NCBI RefSeq assembly: GCF_001421965.1 | Contig: NZ_LMLP01000021.1 | Location: 300,362 to 364,361 of the forward strand | Length of the DNA stretch: 64,000 bases | From: Sphingomonas sp. Leaf67 | Lineage (GTDB): Bacteria; Pseudomonadota; Alphaproteobacteria; Sphingomonadales; Sphingomonadaceae | Direction: 5' to 3' | Part shown: piece by piece, positions 1-7,952 of the stretch | Layout: every line of letters starts with the position of its first letter | Numbering within the stretch: position 1 is the first letter of the stretch | Translations under genes and position numbers: made by a program | The notes under the pieces: generated by a model | Databases searched by the model: none | The model's input: only the letters and a program-made list of their open reading frames with translations | Told to the model about the DNA's origin: nothing

Positions 1-163
1 TCTCCGGCTTTCGCTTCACGCCTTTGATCAGCGACGTCATTCCGACGACGAGTAGCGTACGCAGATACTTGTCGCCCATCTTGGAGATCCGCCCAAGCCC
101 GACCGGCGAGGTCCGCTTGCGATAGGCGCTGCTCTGTTCGCGCGGCGCGTAGCGTATCGGCCA
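1..163 (-). pseudogene. IS110-family transposase remnant (C-terminal part, cut by window edge)
   Basis: The minus-strand frame open from 163 to the window edge reads YRKRTSPVGLGRISKMGDKY followed by LRTLLVVGMTSLIKGVKRKP. This matches the C-terminal transposase_20 region of IS110/IS1111-family DEDD transposases (consensus around LGRISKMGD.YLR.LL..G). An in-frame TGA lies at 164-166 and no start codon is present, so the N-terminal DEDD catalytic part is missing or frameshifted on this side. The gene would continue to the left of the window. It is either a decayed insertion sequence or the tail of an interrupted one; the fragment alone cannot be functional. Confidence 0.75.
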
Positions 164-265
164 TCAACCTGAGCGCATTTTCAGCATATCGCGACTGGGC
201 TACCATTCCAGATATTTAGCATCAAATATGCGTCATATCTATTGATATGTCGCATATTTGATCCA

Positions 266-1186
266 TCACTCGTCCGCGAAGAAGTCCTCGTCCAGCCGCT
301 TCACCGCGATTGTCCGGCTCACCCGGACGCCGACGCCGTGTTCGATCATCAGCTCGGCGAGGCGCGTGCCGTCGATCTGGACCACGCGCTGCGGCAGGTG
401 GCGGACGAAGTCGATCGCGGGCGCGCTGAAGCTGGAGGTGGTGACGAACACGCCCTTAGTTGCGCCGAAGCCGACCAGGCTGCCGACAAAGCCCTGCACG
501 TCCGGCCGCCCGACGCCGACATGCGGGGCATAGCGCTTGGCCTGGATATAGATGCGGTCGAGACCGAGGCGATCCTCGTCGATCACGCCGTCAACACCGC
601 CGTCGCCGCTGCGCCCAAGGCTCAACGCGGCCCCCTCATGGCTGCCGCCATAGCCCATTGCCACCAGCAGATCGACGATCGCGCGTTCGAAAAAGGCCGG
701 GCTCTGCGCCAGCACGCGCTGGAGCAGCTCCGCCTTCAACGCCGCATGGAGAACGCCATGCGCGGCATCGATCTGTTCCTCGGGCGTGGCAGTCGCGGTG
801 GCGGCGGCTTCGGCGACCGAGGCCTCGGCGGGCGAGGCCTGCGCGTCTCCGGCATAGAATTGCGCGAAGGCGGGATAGGTCTTCAACTTCTCGACGGTGA
901 TCGCCGCCGGCTGGGTCGCGAGCAGCGCCTTGCCCTCCGCGCTGGCGACGAAGCGGCCGCGCGCGGGGCTGTCGATCAGCCCCGCCTTCGCCATATAGAA
1001 TTTCGCCCAGTGGATGCGGTTGTGCAGCACGCGCTGCCGCCCGCTGGGCAGCATCTCCTCGCGCTCCGCCTCGGTCAGGCCGAGATGGTCGGCGATCTCC
1101 GCCGCCGCATCGGGCACGCGCGTGACGCCGGTGGCGGCGAGACGCAGGACCGGCAGCATCAGCGCCTGATAGTCGGGAATGGCCAT
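266..1186 (-). CDS. mrr: Mrr-like restriction endonuclease
   Basis: This 306-residue protein has the two-part layout of Mrr. An N-terminal winged-helix Mrr_N-like region (about residues 1-95) is joined by an Ala-rich linker (about 112-135) to a C-terminal PD-(D/E)xK nuclease domain (about 160-290). The nuclease core is visible as GGVDGVID with Asp199 and IYIQAKRY with Gln215 and Lys217, the QxK variant used by Mrr. Mrr proteins cut DNA carrying foreign methylation (type IV restriction). The ATG at 1186 is 15 nt downstream of the hsdS stop, so it is probably cotranscribed as the last gene of hsdM-hsdS-mrr. Catalytic residues are intact, so I expect an active nuclease; the substrate cannot be read from sequence. 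Confidence 0.85.
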   Translation of the reverse strand: MAIPDYQALMLPVLRLAATGVTRVPDAAAEIADHLGLTEAEREEMLPSGRQRVLHNRIHWAKFYMAKAGLIDSPARGRFVASAEGKALLATQPAAITVEKLKTYPAFAQFYAGDAQASPAEASVAEAAATATATPEEQIDAAHGVLHAALKAELLQRVLAQSPAFFERAIVDLLVAMGYGGSHEGAALSLGRSGDGGVDGVIDEDRLGLDRIYIQAKRYAPHVGVGRPDVQGFVGSLVGFGATKGVFVTTSSFSAPAIDFVRHLPQRVVQIDGTRLAELMIEHGVGVRVSRTIAVKRLDEDFFADE

Positions 1187-1201
1187 GCGTCCCCTCCCTG
1201 C

Positions 1202-2560
1202 TCAGCCCCCGGCCTTGCGTGCCCGCCCACGCTTCGGCTTGGGCGCGGCGGCGCGTTCGGCGCGGATACGGTCGAGCAGCACGCTTGCCGGTTCGTCATT
1301 CGGTTCCTGCGGCACCAGCTCGCCGCGAAACGCCTTGGCGAGGATCGCAGCTTCGATCCGGTCGAGCAGCGCGCGGTCACGGGCCGCCTCGGCTTCAAGA
1401 CGGTCGGCCCGGGCGAAGGCGGCAGTAATTAGGAGCACGATCTCCCTGGCTTCGGCCACCGGCGGCACCGGAACCGGTAGGGCCATCACGCGACGCTTGC
1501 TGATCGAAGCGAGGTTGGTCGTCTGCGTGCCCTGGTCGATGAAATAGGATTGCCCGAACTCATTGGCGTAATGCGATATAAACTCCGGCGGGAAATCCGG
1601 ATTTTTGAGCCGAACGCGGAAGACGTGGTTCTGATGGATGCAGTCCGGAACCTGATCGCGCCAAACCCAGCCGCGCCCCAGCTTATCGCGATCACCGCCC
1701 TCGTTCATGAGGATATCGCCATCCTTGAGGAGAAGGCGATCGCGTTCCTCGGCCGTCACGGCGAGCGTCTTGATCTCGTCCAGCCTCAACCATCCTCGCT
1801 GCACGTTCGCGACGCGGAGATAGGGGACTTCAACGAGCACAGCATCGGCGGGACGCTTTTTCCCCACCTGGATGCCGCCCTGAACGTCGGCGATTTCCGA
1901 TAACGGGCAGGTTTGCCAATCAACGTCCGCGTACCCTTCCCGCTTTCTCCAAGCGGCAGTTAAATTTCCGGAAAACGCCTGAGACAGCACTGACTGGCGC
2001 AGCTTCGCCGCCAACGCGGCTACCCGTTCCAACTCGTCCCGCGTGCGAGCAAGACGGACGGTCAGCGCAGTCAGCTTGGCAACGATACGGCCCTGCTCAG
2101 CGGCGGGAGGCACCGGAAATGTGATCCGTTGCAGCGCCACCTGCGACAAATGCTTGATGGTAGTCCCAGTAAGCAGGTCAGATAATCCATCTATGGCGGC
2201 AAGATGGGCGATGAACGCTGCGATGTAATCGGCATCAACTGCATCAAGCGGACGAATGCGGTGAATCGCTTTCTGAAAAACCAGATCTCGTTCGCCCCCA
2301 CGCCAAACGGCACAACGTCCCGGCTCGCCACCCTCGCACATAAAAAGGTCGCCGTCGCGAACCGCCAATTCGTCGCGCTCCTCGGCCGTAACACGCATCT
2401 CCAGCAGATCTGAAAGGTCGAATGCACCCCACCGCACATTGACGTTGCGAAGATATACGACGGGTTCACCCTTATTCTTGTTCGCGTCGAGCATCTTGCC
2501 GAGCTTCGTCACGGAAACGTCGCCAACGGTCGTCTTGATCCACCCCGTCGGCAACGTCAC
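1202..2560 (-). CDS. hsdS: Type I restriction-modification specificity subunit S
   Basis: This 452-residue protein has two target-recognition domains (about 1-170 and 215-400), each followed by a helical conserved region (LTALTVRLARTRDELERVAA and LLITAAFARADRLEAEAARD). That is the classic HsdS layout; each TRD reads one half of a bipartite DNA site. I place the start at the GTG whose bases overlap the hsdM stop (GTGA, 2560-2557). Upstream of this the frame only shadows hsdM, and the conserved LPTGWIKTTVGDV starts immediately after it. Translational coupling to hsdM is expected. Both TRDs look complete, with no frameshift. HsdS works in complex with HsdM and, when present, HsdR. Confidence 0.9.
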   Translation of the reverse strand: MTLPTGWIKTTVGDVSVTKLGKMLDANKNKGEPVVYLRNVNVRWGAFDLSDLLEMRVTAEERDELAVRDGDLFMCEGGEPGRCAVWRGGERDLVFQKAIHRIRPLDAVDADYIAAFIAHLAAIDGLSDLLTGTTIKHLSQVALQRITFPVPPAAEQGRIVAKLTALTVRLARTRDELERVAALAAKLRQSVLSQAFSGNLTAAWRKREGYADVDWQTCPLSEIADVQGGIQVGKKRPADAVLVEVPYLRVANVQRGWLRLDEIKTLAVTAEERDRLLLKDGDILMNEGGDRDKLGRGWVWRDQVPDCIHQNHVFRVRLKNPDFPPEFISHYANEFGQSYFIDQGTQTTNLASISKRRVMALPVPVPPVAEAREIVLLITAAFARADRLEAEAARDRALLDRIEAAILAKAFRGELVPQEPNDEPASVLLDRIRAERAAAPKPKRGRARKAGG

Positions 2561-4038
2561 TCCGCTGCCTCCGCCACGACCGGCTCTTCCGTCTCGCTCC
2601 CCAGCTCCGCAACCAGCGCGCCGATTTCCTCCAGTGCGGCCATCAGATGGCCTTCGATCGCCGCCGCGATGTCCTCGAGCGTGTCGAGGCCGTCCTCGGC
2701 GTCGGCGCTGGTGTCCTTGAGCCAGCTGATGTCGAGATTGTCGCCCCGCGCCTCCAGCGCGGCGCGGTCGAAACGGCGGAAGCGGCCGGTTTCGCCTTCG
2801 TCGGTGCGCGCCGCCCGGCCATGCGGATCGTCGCCGAACGCCGCCACGAAGCCCGCGAAGTCGGCGCGCTTCAGCGGGTTGGTCTTGCCATAGGCGGGCG
2901 CGCCGGCGCGCATGTCGTAGATCCACACCGCCTTGGTCGCGTCCTCGGCCGGGTCGGCTTCGGTCGAGCGGGCGAAGAACAGGACGTTGGTCTTGACCCC
3001 CTGCGCATAGAAGATGCCGGTCGGCAGCCGCAGAATGGTGTGCAGGTCGCACCGATGCATCAGCATCCGCCGCAACGCCTTACCGCGCCCATCATCGAAC
3101 AGGACGTTGTCAGGCACGACCACCGCCGCGCGGCCGCCGGGCGCGAGCGCGCGGATGATGTGCTCGACGAACGGCAACTGGTAGGAGGAGACACGGTCGG
3201 TGATGGTCAGGTCGTCGCGCGTCGGCGGCCCGCCCGCCGGGCCGAAGGGAGGGTTGCTCAGGATCAGGTCGGCACGCTTGAACCGCGCTTCGCTGCCCTT
3301 GGGCGACAGGGTATCGCCCATATCCAGATAATCGGGGTCGATTTTGTGGAGGTGCAGGTTCATCAGCAGCAGGCGGAAGGTGTCGGGGACGTTCTCGACC
3401 CCCCGGAACGCCTCGCGCAGCTGGAACGCCTGTTGCTTGGGCGACAGCTCGAAATAGTCGTCGGTCGCCTCGCGCATATGGCGGTCGGCGGCGATCAGGA
3501 AGCCGCCGGTGCCCGCCGCCGGATCCTGGATCACCTCACCCGGCTGCGGCTTCATCAGCTCGACCATCACGTCGATCAGGACGCGCGGGGTGAAATACTG
3601 CCCCGCCCCGCGCTTGGTTTCCTCCGCCATCTTCTGGAGCAGACCCTCATAGGCGTCGCCGAACGCATCACGCTCGGCGGAGAACCAGTGCAGCCCGTCG
3701 ATCGCATCGATCAGGCGGCGCAGATTGGCGGGCTCGCGCACGATGGTCGACGCGTTCTGGAAGATGGCGACGACCGAGCGGTCGGGCACCTTGGCGGGAT
3801 CGCCCAAGTCGATCAGCGCACGCTTGTAGACGGTCAGCAATTCCGCCTCGTTCGCTGCCTTCAGTCGCGACCAGCGATAGGCCTCGGGGATGCGGCTCTC
3901 GTCCTTCTGCTCGGACGCCATCTTCAGGAACAGCAGATAGGTCAGCTCGGTGACGTACTGCTGATAGGTGATGCCGTCCTTGCGGAGCATGGCGCAAAGC
4001 CGCCACAGCTTGTTCACCAGTTCGGCGGAGGGATTCAC
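2557..4038 (-). CDS. hsdM: Type I restriction-modification DNA methyltransferase subunit M
   Basis: This 493-residue N6-adenine methyltransferase of a type I system has an N-terminal HsdM_N helical domain (about 5-135). The Rossmann-like methylase domain has the SAM-binding motif DPAAGTGGFL (near 173) and the catalytic NPPF motif in LILSNPPFGPAGG (near 265). The family transfers a methyl group from SAM to adenine at the site chosen by HsdS. Length and motifs are full. The gene starts 33 nt downstream of the stop of a truncated hsdR, giving the order R-M-S. Its stop overlaps the GTG of hsdS. Because hsdR is destroyed, this should act as a solitary sequence-specific methylase. Confidence 0.93.
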   Translation of the reverse strand: MNPSAELVNKLWRLCAMLRKDGITYQQYVTELTYLLFLKMASEQKDESRIPEAYRWSRLKAANEAELLTVYKRALIDLGDPAKVPDRSVVAIFQNASTIVREPANLRRLIDAIDGLHWFSAERDAFGDAYEGLLQKMAEETKRGAGQYFTPRVLIDVMVELMKPQPGEVIQDPAAGTGGFLIAADRHMREATDDYFELSPKQQAFQLREAFRGVENVPDTFRLLLMNLHLHKIDPDYLDMGDTLSPKGSEARFKRADLILSNPPFGPAGGPPTRDDLTITDRVSSYQLPFVEHIIRALAPGGRAAVVVPDNVLFDDGRGKALRRMLMHRCDLHTILRLPTGIFYAQGVKTNVLFFARSTEADPAEDATKAVWIYDMRAGAPAYGKTNPLKRADFAGFVAAFGDDPHGRAARTDEGETGRFRRFDRAALEARGDNLDISWLKDTSADAEDGLDTLEDIAAAIEGHLMAALEEIGALVAELGSETEEPVVAEAAE

Positions 4039-4071
4039 GTAATCGTCGTCCTTGTCGTCAATATGGGCGGA

Positions 4072-4375
4072 TTAGGCCGCCTGGTCGGTATCGCCACGGC
4101 TATCCCAGATGGCGACGTTCAGGTCCATCAGCACATCGCGCAGGTGATGGTCGAATTCGCGGTCGATCGCGTCGAAACCGCCATTTTGCGCGAATAGCGG
4201 GTCAGACAGGATTGCGGGATCGCCGACCGGCTGCTCCTTGAGCGCCCGGCCGATGCGTTGCAGCCAGCGGCGCTGGGTCGGCGTCCAGTCGCGGCCCGCC
4301 AGGATGCGCCCGACCCCGCTCTCGACGCGGGTGGCATAGGGGACCAGCGGATCGCCGAGCGCCGCATGATGACGG
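4072..4375 (-). pseudogene. hsdR: hsdR 3' fragment, truncated at an insertion sequence
   Basis: A frame ending in TAA at 4072-4074 encodes about 100 residues including HAALGDPLVPYATRVESGVG, RRWLQRIGRALK, LFAQNGGFDAIDREFDHHLR and DVLMDLNVAIWD. This is the C-terminal EcoEI_R_C-like domain of a type I restriction subunit (pattern RW..PQ..WL.RI, F...GGF..ld..Fd..L..vl.dlN..lW). At about 4370 the similarity stops and becomes the transposase frame, with no start codon. The helicase and nuclease domains of HsdR (normally ~750-1000 residues) are not found on the other side of the element, where the next gene is unrelated. The IS evidently brought about a deletion of most of hsdR. Confidence 0.82.
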
Positions 4376-5064
4376 CGTGGTCGAGGTCGATGAGGTAGTT
4401 GGTCGAGTAGGCGTAGAAGGCCGGCCCGCGATGCGCGCTGGTCCAGCGCGATGCCGGATCGGCCGGCGCCAGATACTTCGGCACTACCGGTGTCGCTGCG
4501 CCGAACGCAGCATCGTCGAGAACGGCCAGATACTCGCGTACCGCACGACTGTCGGCGTCCGGCGGCACGCCGTCGCTGCCCGGACCGCCGGTCTGACGAT
4601 TGGCATCGGCGCGGATCAGGCTGGCGTCGACTGCAAACCCTTCGCCCCCCACCAGGCCTTCGGCCATGCAGCGCGCGACCGTCGTCTCGAACACGCGGCG
4701 CAACAGGTCACTGTCGCGGAAGCGCCCGTGTCGGTTCTTGGAGAAGGTCGAATGGTCCGGTACGTCGCCGTCCAGCCCCAACCGGCAGAACCAGCGATAG
4801 GCCAGGTTCAGATGCACCTCGTCGCACAACCGCCGCTCGGATCGGATGCCCATGCAATAGCCGATGATGAGCATCCGGATCATCAACTCCGGATCGATCG
4901 AAGGGCGACCCGTCTCGCTATAGAAGAGCTTCAGCATCCTCGCGGATGCCTGACAGGTCCACGAACCGGTCGATCGAGCGCAGGAGATGGTCCGCCGGCA
5001 CGTGCCGCTCCAGGCTGAAGCTGTAGAACAGCGCCTCCTGCGCCACCGTCCGCTCGCCCATCAT
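4370..5064 (-). pseudogene. IS1182-like (DUF772/DDE) transposase, frameshifted and 3'-truncated
   Basis: From the ATG at 5064 one frame reads MMGERTVAQEALFYSFSLER through IDRFVDLSGIRED and soon stops. The rest continues in another frame as LKLFYSETGRPSIDPELMIR, LIIGYCMGIRSERRLCDEVH, PDHSTFSKNRHGRFRDSDLL and GFAVDASLIRADA, which holds the first catalytic Asp. A frameshift near 4935 therefore separates the first ~45 codons from the main body. The protein body ends at DLDHAVI (about 4370), where the remaining DDE residues are lost and the frame reads out of phase into hsdR. Two independent lesions make it inactive. Intact relatives are about 330-480 residues; about 235 are left here. Confidence 0.8.
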
Positions 5065-5150
5065 CGGCCCGTCTCCGCTTACCTCGAAGAGATTGAATCA
5101 TACCACCCACATCACTGCAAGACGGCCTTTTTCAACACAATCTCCCAAAG
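4370..5150 (-). mobile_element. IS1182-like insertion sequence remnant
   Basis: This segment carries a broken DDE transposase gene. One putative terminus near 5125-5150 contains GATTGTGTTGAAAAAGGCCG on the minus strand, which resembles the termini of IS1182-type elements. The opposite end is missing: the transposase frame runs straight into the hsdR remnant at about 4370, so no second inverted repeat or target duplication can be paired. The boundaries are approximate. Confidence 0.6.
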
Positions 5151-5279
5151 CCAGCCGTCCCCGCTCCGGCGCCGAACAATACGAACGAACCACCGCGTCA
5201 AGTATCGGGGAAGTCGTTTTCGTGCGATCCGTGTAAGTCGCCACACCGTCCTCCTCGCAAAGCTGCGTTCGTGATGCCG

Positions 5280-5681
5280 CTAGGGCAGAACCCAGCGAGC
5301 ATCTTCCGGCGCCGGCAGCCAGCACGTCTGCCTTTGACCAAACAGGCGATAGCGGTTGCGGGCGATCCATCGATAGACCCGGTCGCGCAGCCAATTTGGT
5401 ACCGGGCGGAGCGCGCCCGCGACGCGCCAAGGCCAGCCGAGACCAACGTAGATCGCGATCACCGCCTCGCTGTCGCGCCAGACCCGATCGCCATCGATGA
5501 CGAGGATCGTGTCGGGGTCGGTCGGATCGATGCCATGCTCGCGAAACAGCGCAGCCCCTGTCGCGCCCCGCATCGCGGCCAGCCGGAAGCGGTGCTGGCG
5601 GTCGTAGCGGAGGATGATGCGGGCGTTAGCAGAGCAAAGGACGCACTGCGCGTCGAACAGGATGATCGGGCCGTCAGTCAT
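5280..5681 (-). CDS. DCC-family (DUF393) thiol-disulfide oxidoreductase-like protein
   Basis: This 133-residue protein begins MTDGPIILFDAQCVLCSANA. The DxxCxxC signature (DAQCVLC) near the N-terminus, the GATGAALF segment and the small thioredoxin-like size define the DCC/DUF393 family, predicted thiol-disulfide oxidoreductases of unknown substrate. The start is the ATG at 5681, which overlaps the end of the DUF4166 gene (stop at 5674), so it is the last gene of a tightly coupled five-gene operon. The longer open frame upstream only shadows the neighbour. Its role presumably links to the membrane proteins encoded with it; that is inference. Confidence 0.8.
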   Translation of the reverse strand: MTDGPIILFDAQCVLCSANARIILRYDRQHRFRLAAMRGATGAALFREHGIDPTDPDTILVIDGDRVWRDSEAVIAIYVGLGWPWRVAGALRPVPNWLRDRVYRWIARNRYRLFGQRQTCWLPAPEDARWVLP

Positions 5682-6210
5682 CGATCCGCTCCATGCGACC
5701 AGTGTAGCGGATGATTTGGCCGAAGGGCCAGAGGTCGACGGGCACGTCGAAGATGTAACGCCCATCCTCTTCGCTTTCGCGGGCGTGGCAGTGCGGTCGC
5801 AGTGCCGTCGGCAGCGCAAGCCCGAGGAAGCGAAAGCCGATCAGGTCCAGCCGGAGCGTGCCGCCCTCCACTGATACCCGGAAAATGTTGGTCGCCATGC
5901 CCATCCGTTCGATCATCAACCCGTCGCGCTCGATGAGCGTGCTGCGATAGCGGCGTCCGGCGAAATCGCGATGCCAGTGTTCGGCGGCACCGCGCCGCTC
6001 GAACCTGACCGTCACCGGAATAGCCGTCCCCGCGGCGGGCAGGCGCATCAGGCGGCAGAGCAGCCTTGCCAGCGGGTTCGGGTTTGTCTCGACCTGCGCC
6101 ACGCCGCGCCAGCATTGGTCGATCGGACTGTCATGGGCCTCGCGCAACGTCGGCGGCAGGTCGTCGATCGCGCTGCCGAGCAGACGGTGGAACACGGGCT
6201 GGGTCACCAT
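5674..6210 (-). CDS. DUF4166 domain protein
   Basis: This 178-residue protein starts MVTQPVFHRLLGSAIDDLPP at the ATG at 6210, which lies within the end of the DUF2269 gene. It has FERRGAAEHWHRDFAGRRYR, STLIERDGLMIERMG and a C-terminal WPFGQIIRYTGRM, which resemble the DUF4166 family. That domain is often found alone or fused to saccharopine-dehydrogenase-like proteins, and its biochemical function is not known. No signal peptide or membrane segment is visible. Overlaps on both sides (7 nt with the upstream gene, 8 nt with the downstream gene) imply translational coupling in the operon. Confidence 0.65.
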   Translation of the reverse strand: MVTQPVFHRLLGSAIDDLPPTLREAHDSPIDQCWRGVAQVETNPNPLARLLCRLMRLPAAGTAIPVTVRFERRGAAEHWHRDFAGRRYRSTLIERDGLMIERMGMATNIFRVSVEGGTLRLDLIGFRFLGLALPTALRPHCHARESEEDGRYIFDVPVDLWPFGQIIRYTGRMERIDD

Positions 6211-6677
6211 GCGATCTCCGGTTTGGTCACCATCAGCCAGAAGATGACGAGCACCCCGATAAACGCGGGCCAGCCGAGCAGGAACCACGTCCGCGATAGC
6301 TGAAAATAACGCGCCGGAAGCGACATGTCCGCCGGGGTGGCATCGGCGATGCGGCGCATCCGGATCTGGATGCCGACCACCGGCAACCAGCAGGCCCCAA
6401 CCATCAGATAGAGCGCGATTGACGCCGCGAGCCAGCCCGTCGTCAGCGGAAAGCCCGCAATCTGCGCCAGCCACACACCGGTCACCGGCTGGACGATGAC
6501 GGCGGGGGTGGTGAACAACCAGTCGGCGAGGACGACGTTACGGTTGACCACCCGCCGCGCGCCCGCGTCACCGGAGCGGTTCGCCATCCACCCGTGGAAG
6601 GCGGTGCCGAGCCCGGTGCCGAACAACAAGGTCGAGCTGAGGATATGGACGGTTTTCAAAAGCAGATAATCAGCCAT
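6204..6677 (-). CDS. DUF2269 family integral membrane protein
   Basis: This 157-residue protein has four hydrophobic segments: LLLKTVHILSSTLLFGTGLG, LFTTPAVIVQPVTGVWLAQI, LAASIALYLMVGACWLPVVG and LLGWPAFIGVLVIFWLMVT. The N-terminal KTVHILSSTLLFGTG stretch is typical of DUF2269 membrane proteins (COG5528). The first segment carries a histidine (VHI) as in other small redox-linked membrane proteins. The ATG at 6677 overlaps the 3' end of the SDR-DoxX gene. Function is unknown; its fixed company here (DoxX-like, DCC) hints at an electron-transfer or thiol role at the membrane, which is inference. Confidence 0.72.
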   Translation of the reverse strand: MADYLLLKTVHILSSTLLFGTGLGTAFHGWMANRSGDAGARRVVNRNVVLADWLFTTPAVIVQPVTGVWLAQIAGFPLTTGWLAASIALYLMVGACWLPVVGIQIRMRRIADATPADMSLPARYFQLSRTWFLLGWPAFIGVLVIFWLMVTKPEIAW

Positions 6678-7938
6678 GACGTGTCTCCAGCGCATTGACG
6701 GCAAGCGACAGGGCAAGGACGGCGATGTTCTTGGCGAGAGGGCCGAAGGGATCGGCCCATAGTTCCGGCGCAATACGGGTCAGGATCAGCGTGTAGGTCG
6801 CCATCAGGGCGATCCCCGCGAGCGCCGCGCCTCGTATCCGCAGAAGCAACGCAGCGCCGACCGCGATGTCGGCCAGCGCGCCTGCGCATAATGCAATCGT
6901 CGCCGCACTCCCCGACAGGCCGACCCGCGCCATCCACGCCATGTTCGTCGCCGCCGGGGTGACGAACAGCGGTATCGCTCCACCCGCGAACCAGACCAGT
7001 GCGAGCGCGACGCGAAGGATCGGCGCAATGGGCGCAAGCCGTGCCGTCCGCAGATCGCCTTCGCTCGCCGGGCGGCGGGCCAAGGCCTGGGCGATCGGTG
7101 TCGGTCGGAAGCCGGTGAGGGCAACGAGCGGCTCGACGGACGCCGTGTTGCCAGCCACCAGCATCGCCAGCCCCTCACTCGTCACCGGACCGATGCCGAG
7201 GCGAGCGACTCCGGCGATCAGCCATCGCGGCACCGTCACGCGTATCGTATCCGGCAAGCCCAGCCAGCCGCGCATCGTCGCCACCAACGCCGCCGTGGTC
7301 ATCGGCTCGGGTCCGACCGCATCGATCCGCGCGGCCAGCTGCAACGAGGCATGAAGAAGGCGAACCAGCACCTCGACCAGATCGTCGACATGGATCGGCT
7401 GGATCAGGCCATCGGCACGGCCAAGGTCCGGTGTGACCGGCAGCGCCGCGAGCGTGGTGAACAGCGCGCTGCTCTGCCCGCCATGGCCGATAACGAGCGA
7501 CGGCCGGACGATCGCCCAGCCGATCGCGTCCCCCATCCCCGCCAGATGATCGTCGGCAGCGGCCTTGCTGCGGTGATAGGCGCTGGGCGCATCGGCCGCC
7601 GCCCCCAAGGCGGAAATTTGGAGTACGCGACTGACCCCGGCGGTGCGGCAGGCATCGAACAGCGCGATCGGTCCGCCAGCATGGACGTTCGCATAGCCCC
7701 GGTCGTCTCCGAACAGACCAGCGCAGTTGACCACCGCGTCGACGCCCGCCAACCGCTCGCGCCAGTCGTCTGCGCGGTCGGTGGCGAGATCACAGCGGAT
7801 CGCGTTGGCGCCCGGCAATCGCCGCCTCAAGCGATTCGGCGCGCGGCCAGCGGCGGTGACGCTGACGCCCTCCGCCACCAGCCGGGCGGCGAGGTGGCGA
7901 CCGATGAAGCCGCTCGCGCCAACAATCAGGACATGCAT
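6670..7938 (-). CDS. SDR-family NAD(P)-binding protein fused to a DoxX-like membrane domain
   Basis: This 422-residue two-part protein begins MHVLIVGASGFIGRHLAARL, a Rossmann nucleotide-binding motif of atypical SDR/NmrA-like proteins, with LQISALGAAADAPSAYHRSK holding a YxxxK pair. The catalytic-type domain runs to about residue 285. From about residue 300 the chain is hydrophobic, with roughly four membrane helices (VALALVWFAGGAIPLFVTPA, IALCAGALADIAVGAALLLR), matching a DoxX-like domain. The ATG at 7938 is chosen because the Rossmann fold begins there; the frame further upstream is a shadow. Substrate is unknown. It is the second gene of the operon. Confidence 0.75.
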   Translation of the reverse strand: MHVLIVGASGFIGRHLAARLVAEGVSVTAAGRAPNRLRRRLPGANAIRCDLATDRADDWRERLAGVDAVVNCAGLFGDDRGYANVHAGGPIALFDACRTAGVSRVLQISALGAAADAPSAYHRSKAAADDHLAGMGDAIGWAIVRPSLVIGHGGQSSALFTTLAALPVTPDLGRADGLIQPIHVDDLVEVLVRLLHASLQLAARIDAVGPEPMTTAALVATMRGWLGLPDTIRVTVPRWLIAGVARLGIGPVTSEGLAMLVAGNTASVEPLVALTGFRPTPIAQALARRPASEGDLRTARLAPIAPILRVALALVWFAGGAIPLFVTPAATNMAWMARVGLSGSAATIALCAGALADIAVGAALLLRIRGAALAGIALMATYTLILTRIAPELWADPFGPLAKNIAVLALSLAVNALETRHG

Positions 7939-7952
7939 CGCCCCCGCTCCCG

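Noticed and set aside
1202..3052. 616-codon version of hsdS starting inside hsdM
   Set aside because: The first ~164 codons are out-of-frame hsdM; HsdS similarity starts at the GTG at 2560.
2647..4197. About 500-codon plus-strand open frame opposite hsdM
   Set aside because: Shadow of hsdM; His/Gln/Val/Arg-rich without motifs.
5098..5430. Minus-strand open frame between the IS remnant and the DUF393 gene
   Set aside because: It overlaps DUF393 in another frame and shows no HsdR helicase or other motifs, so it is neither the missing hsdR part nor a separate gene.
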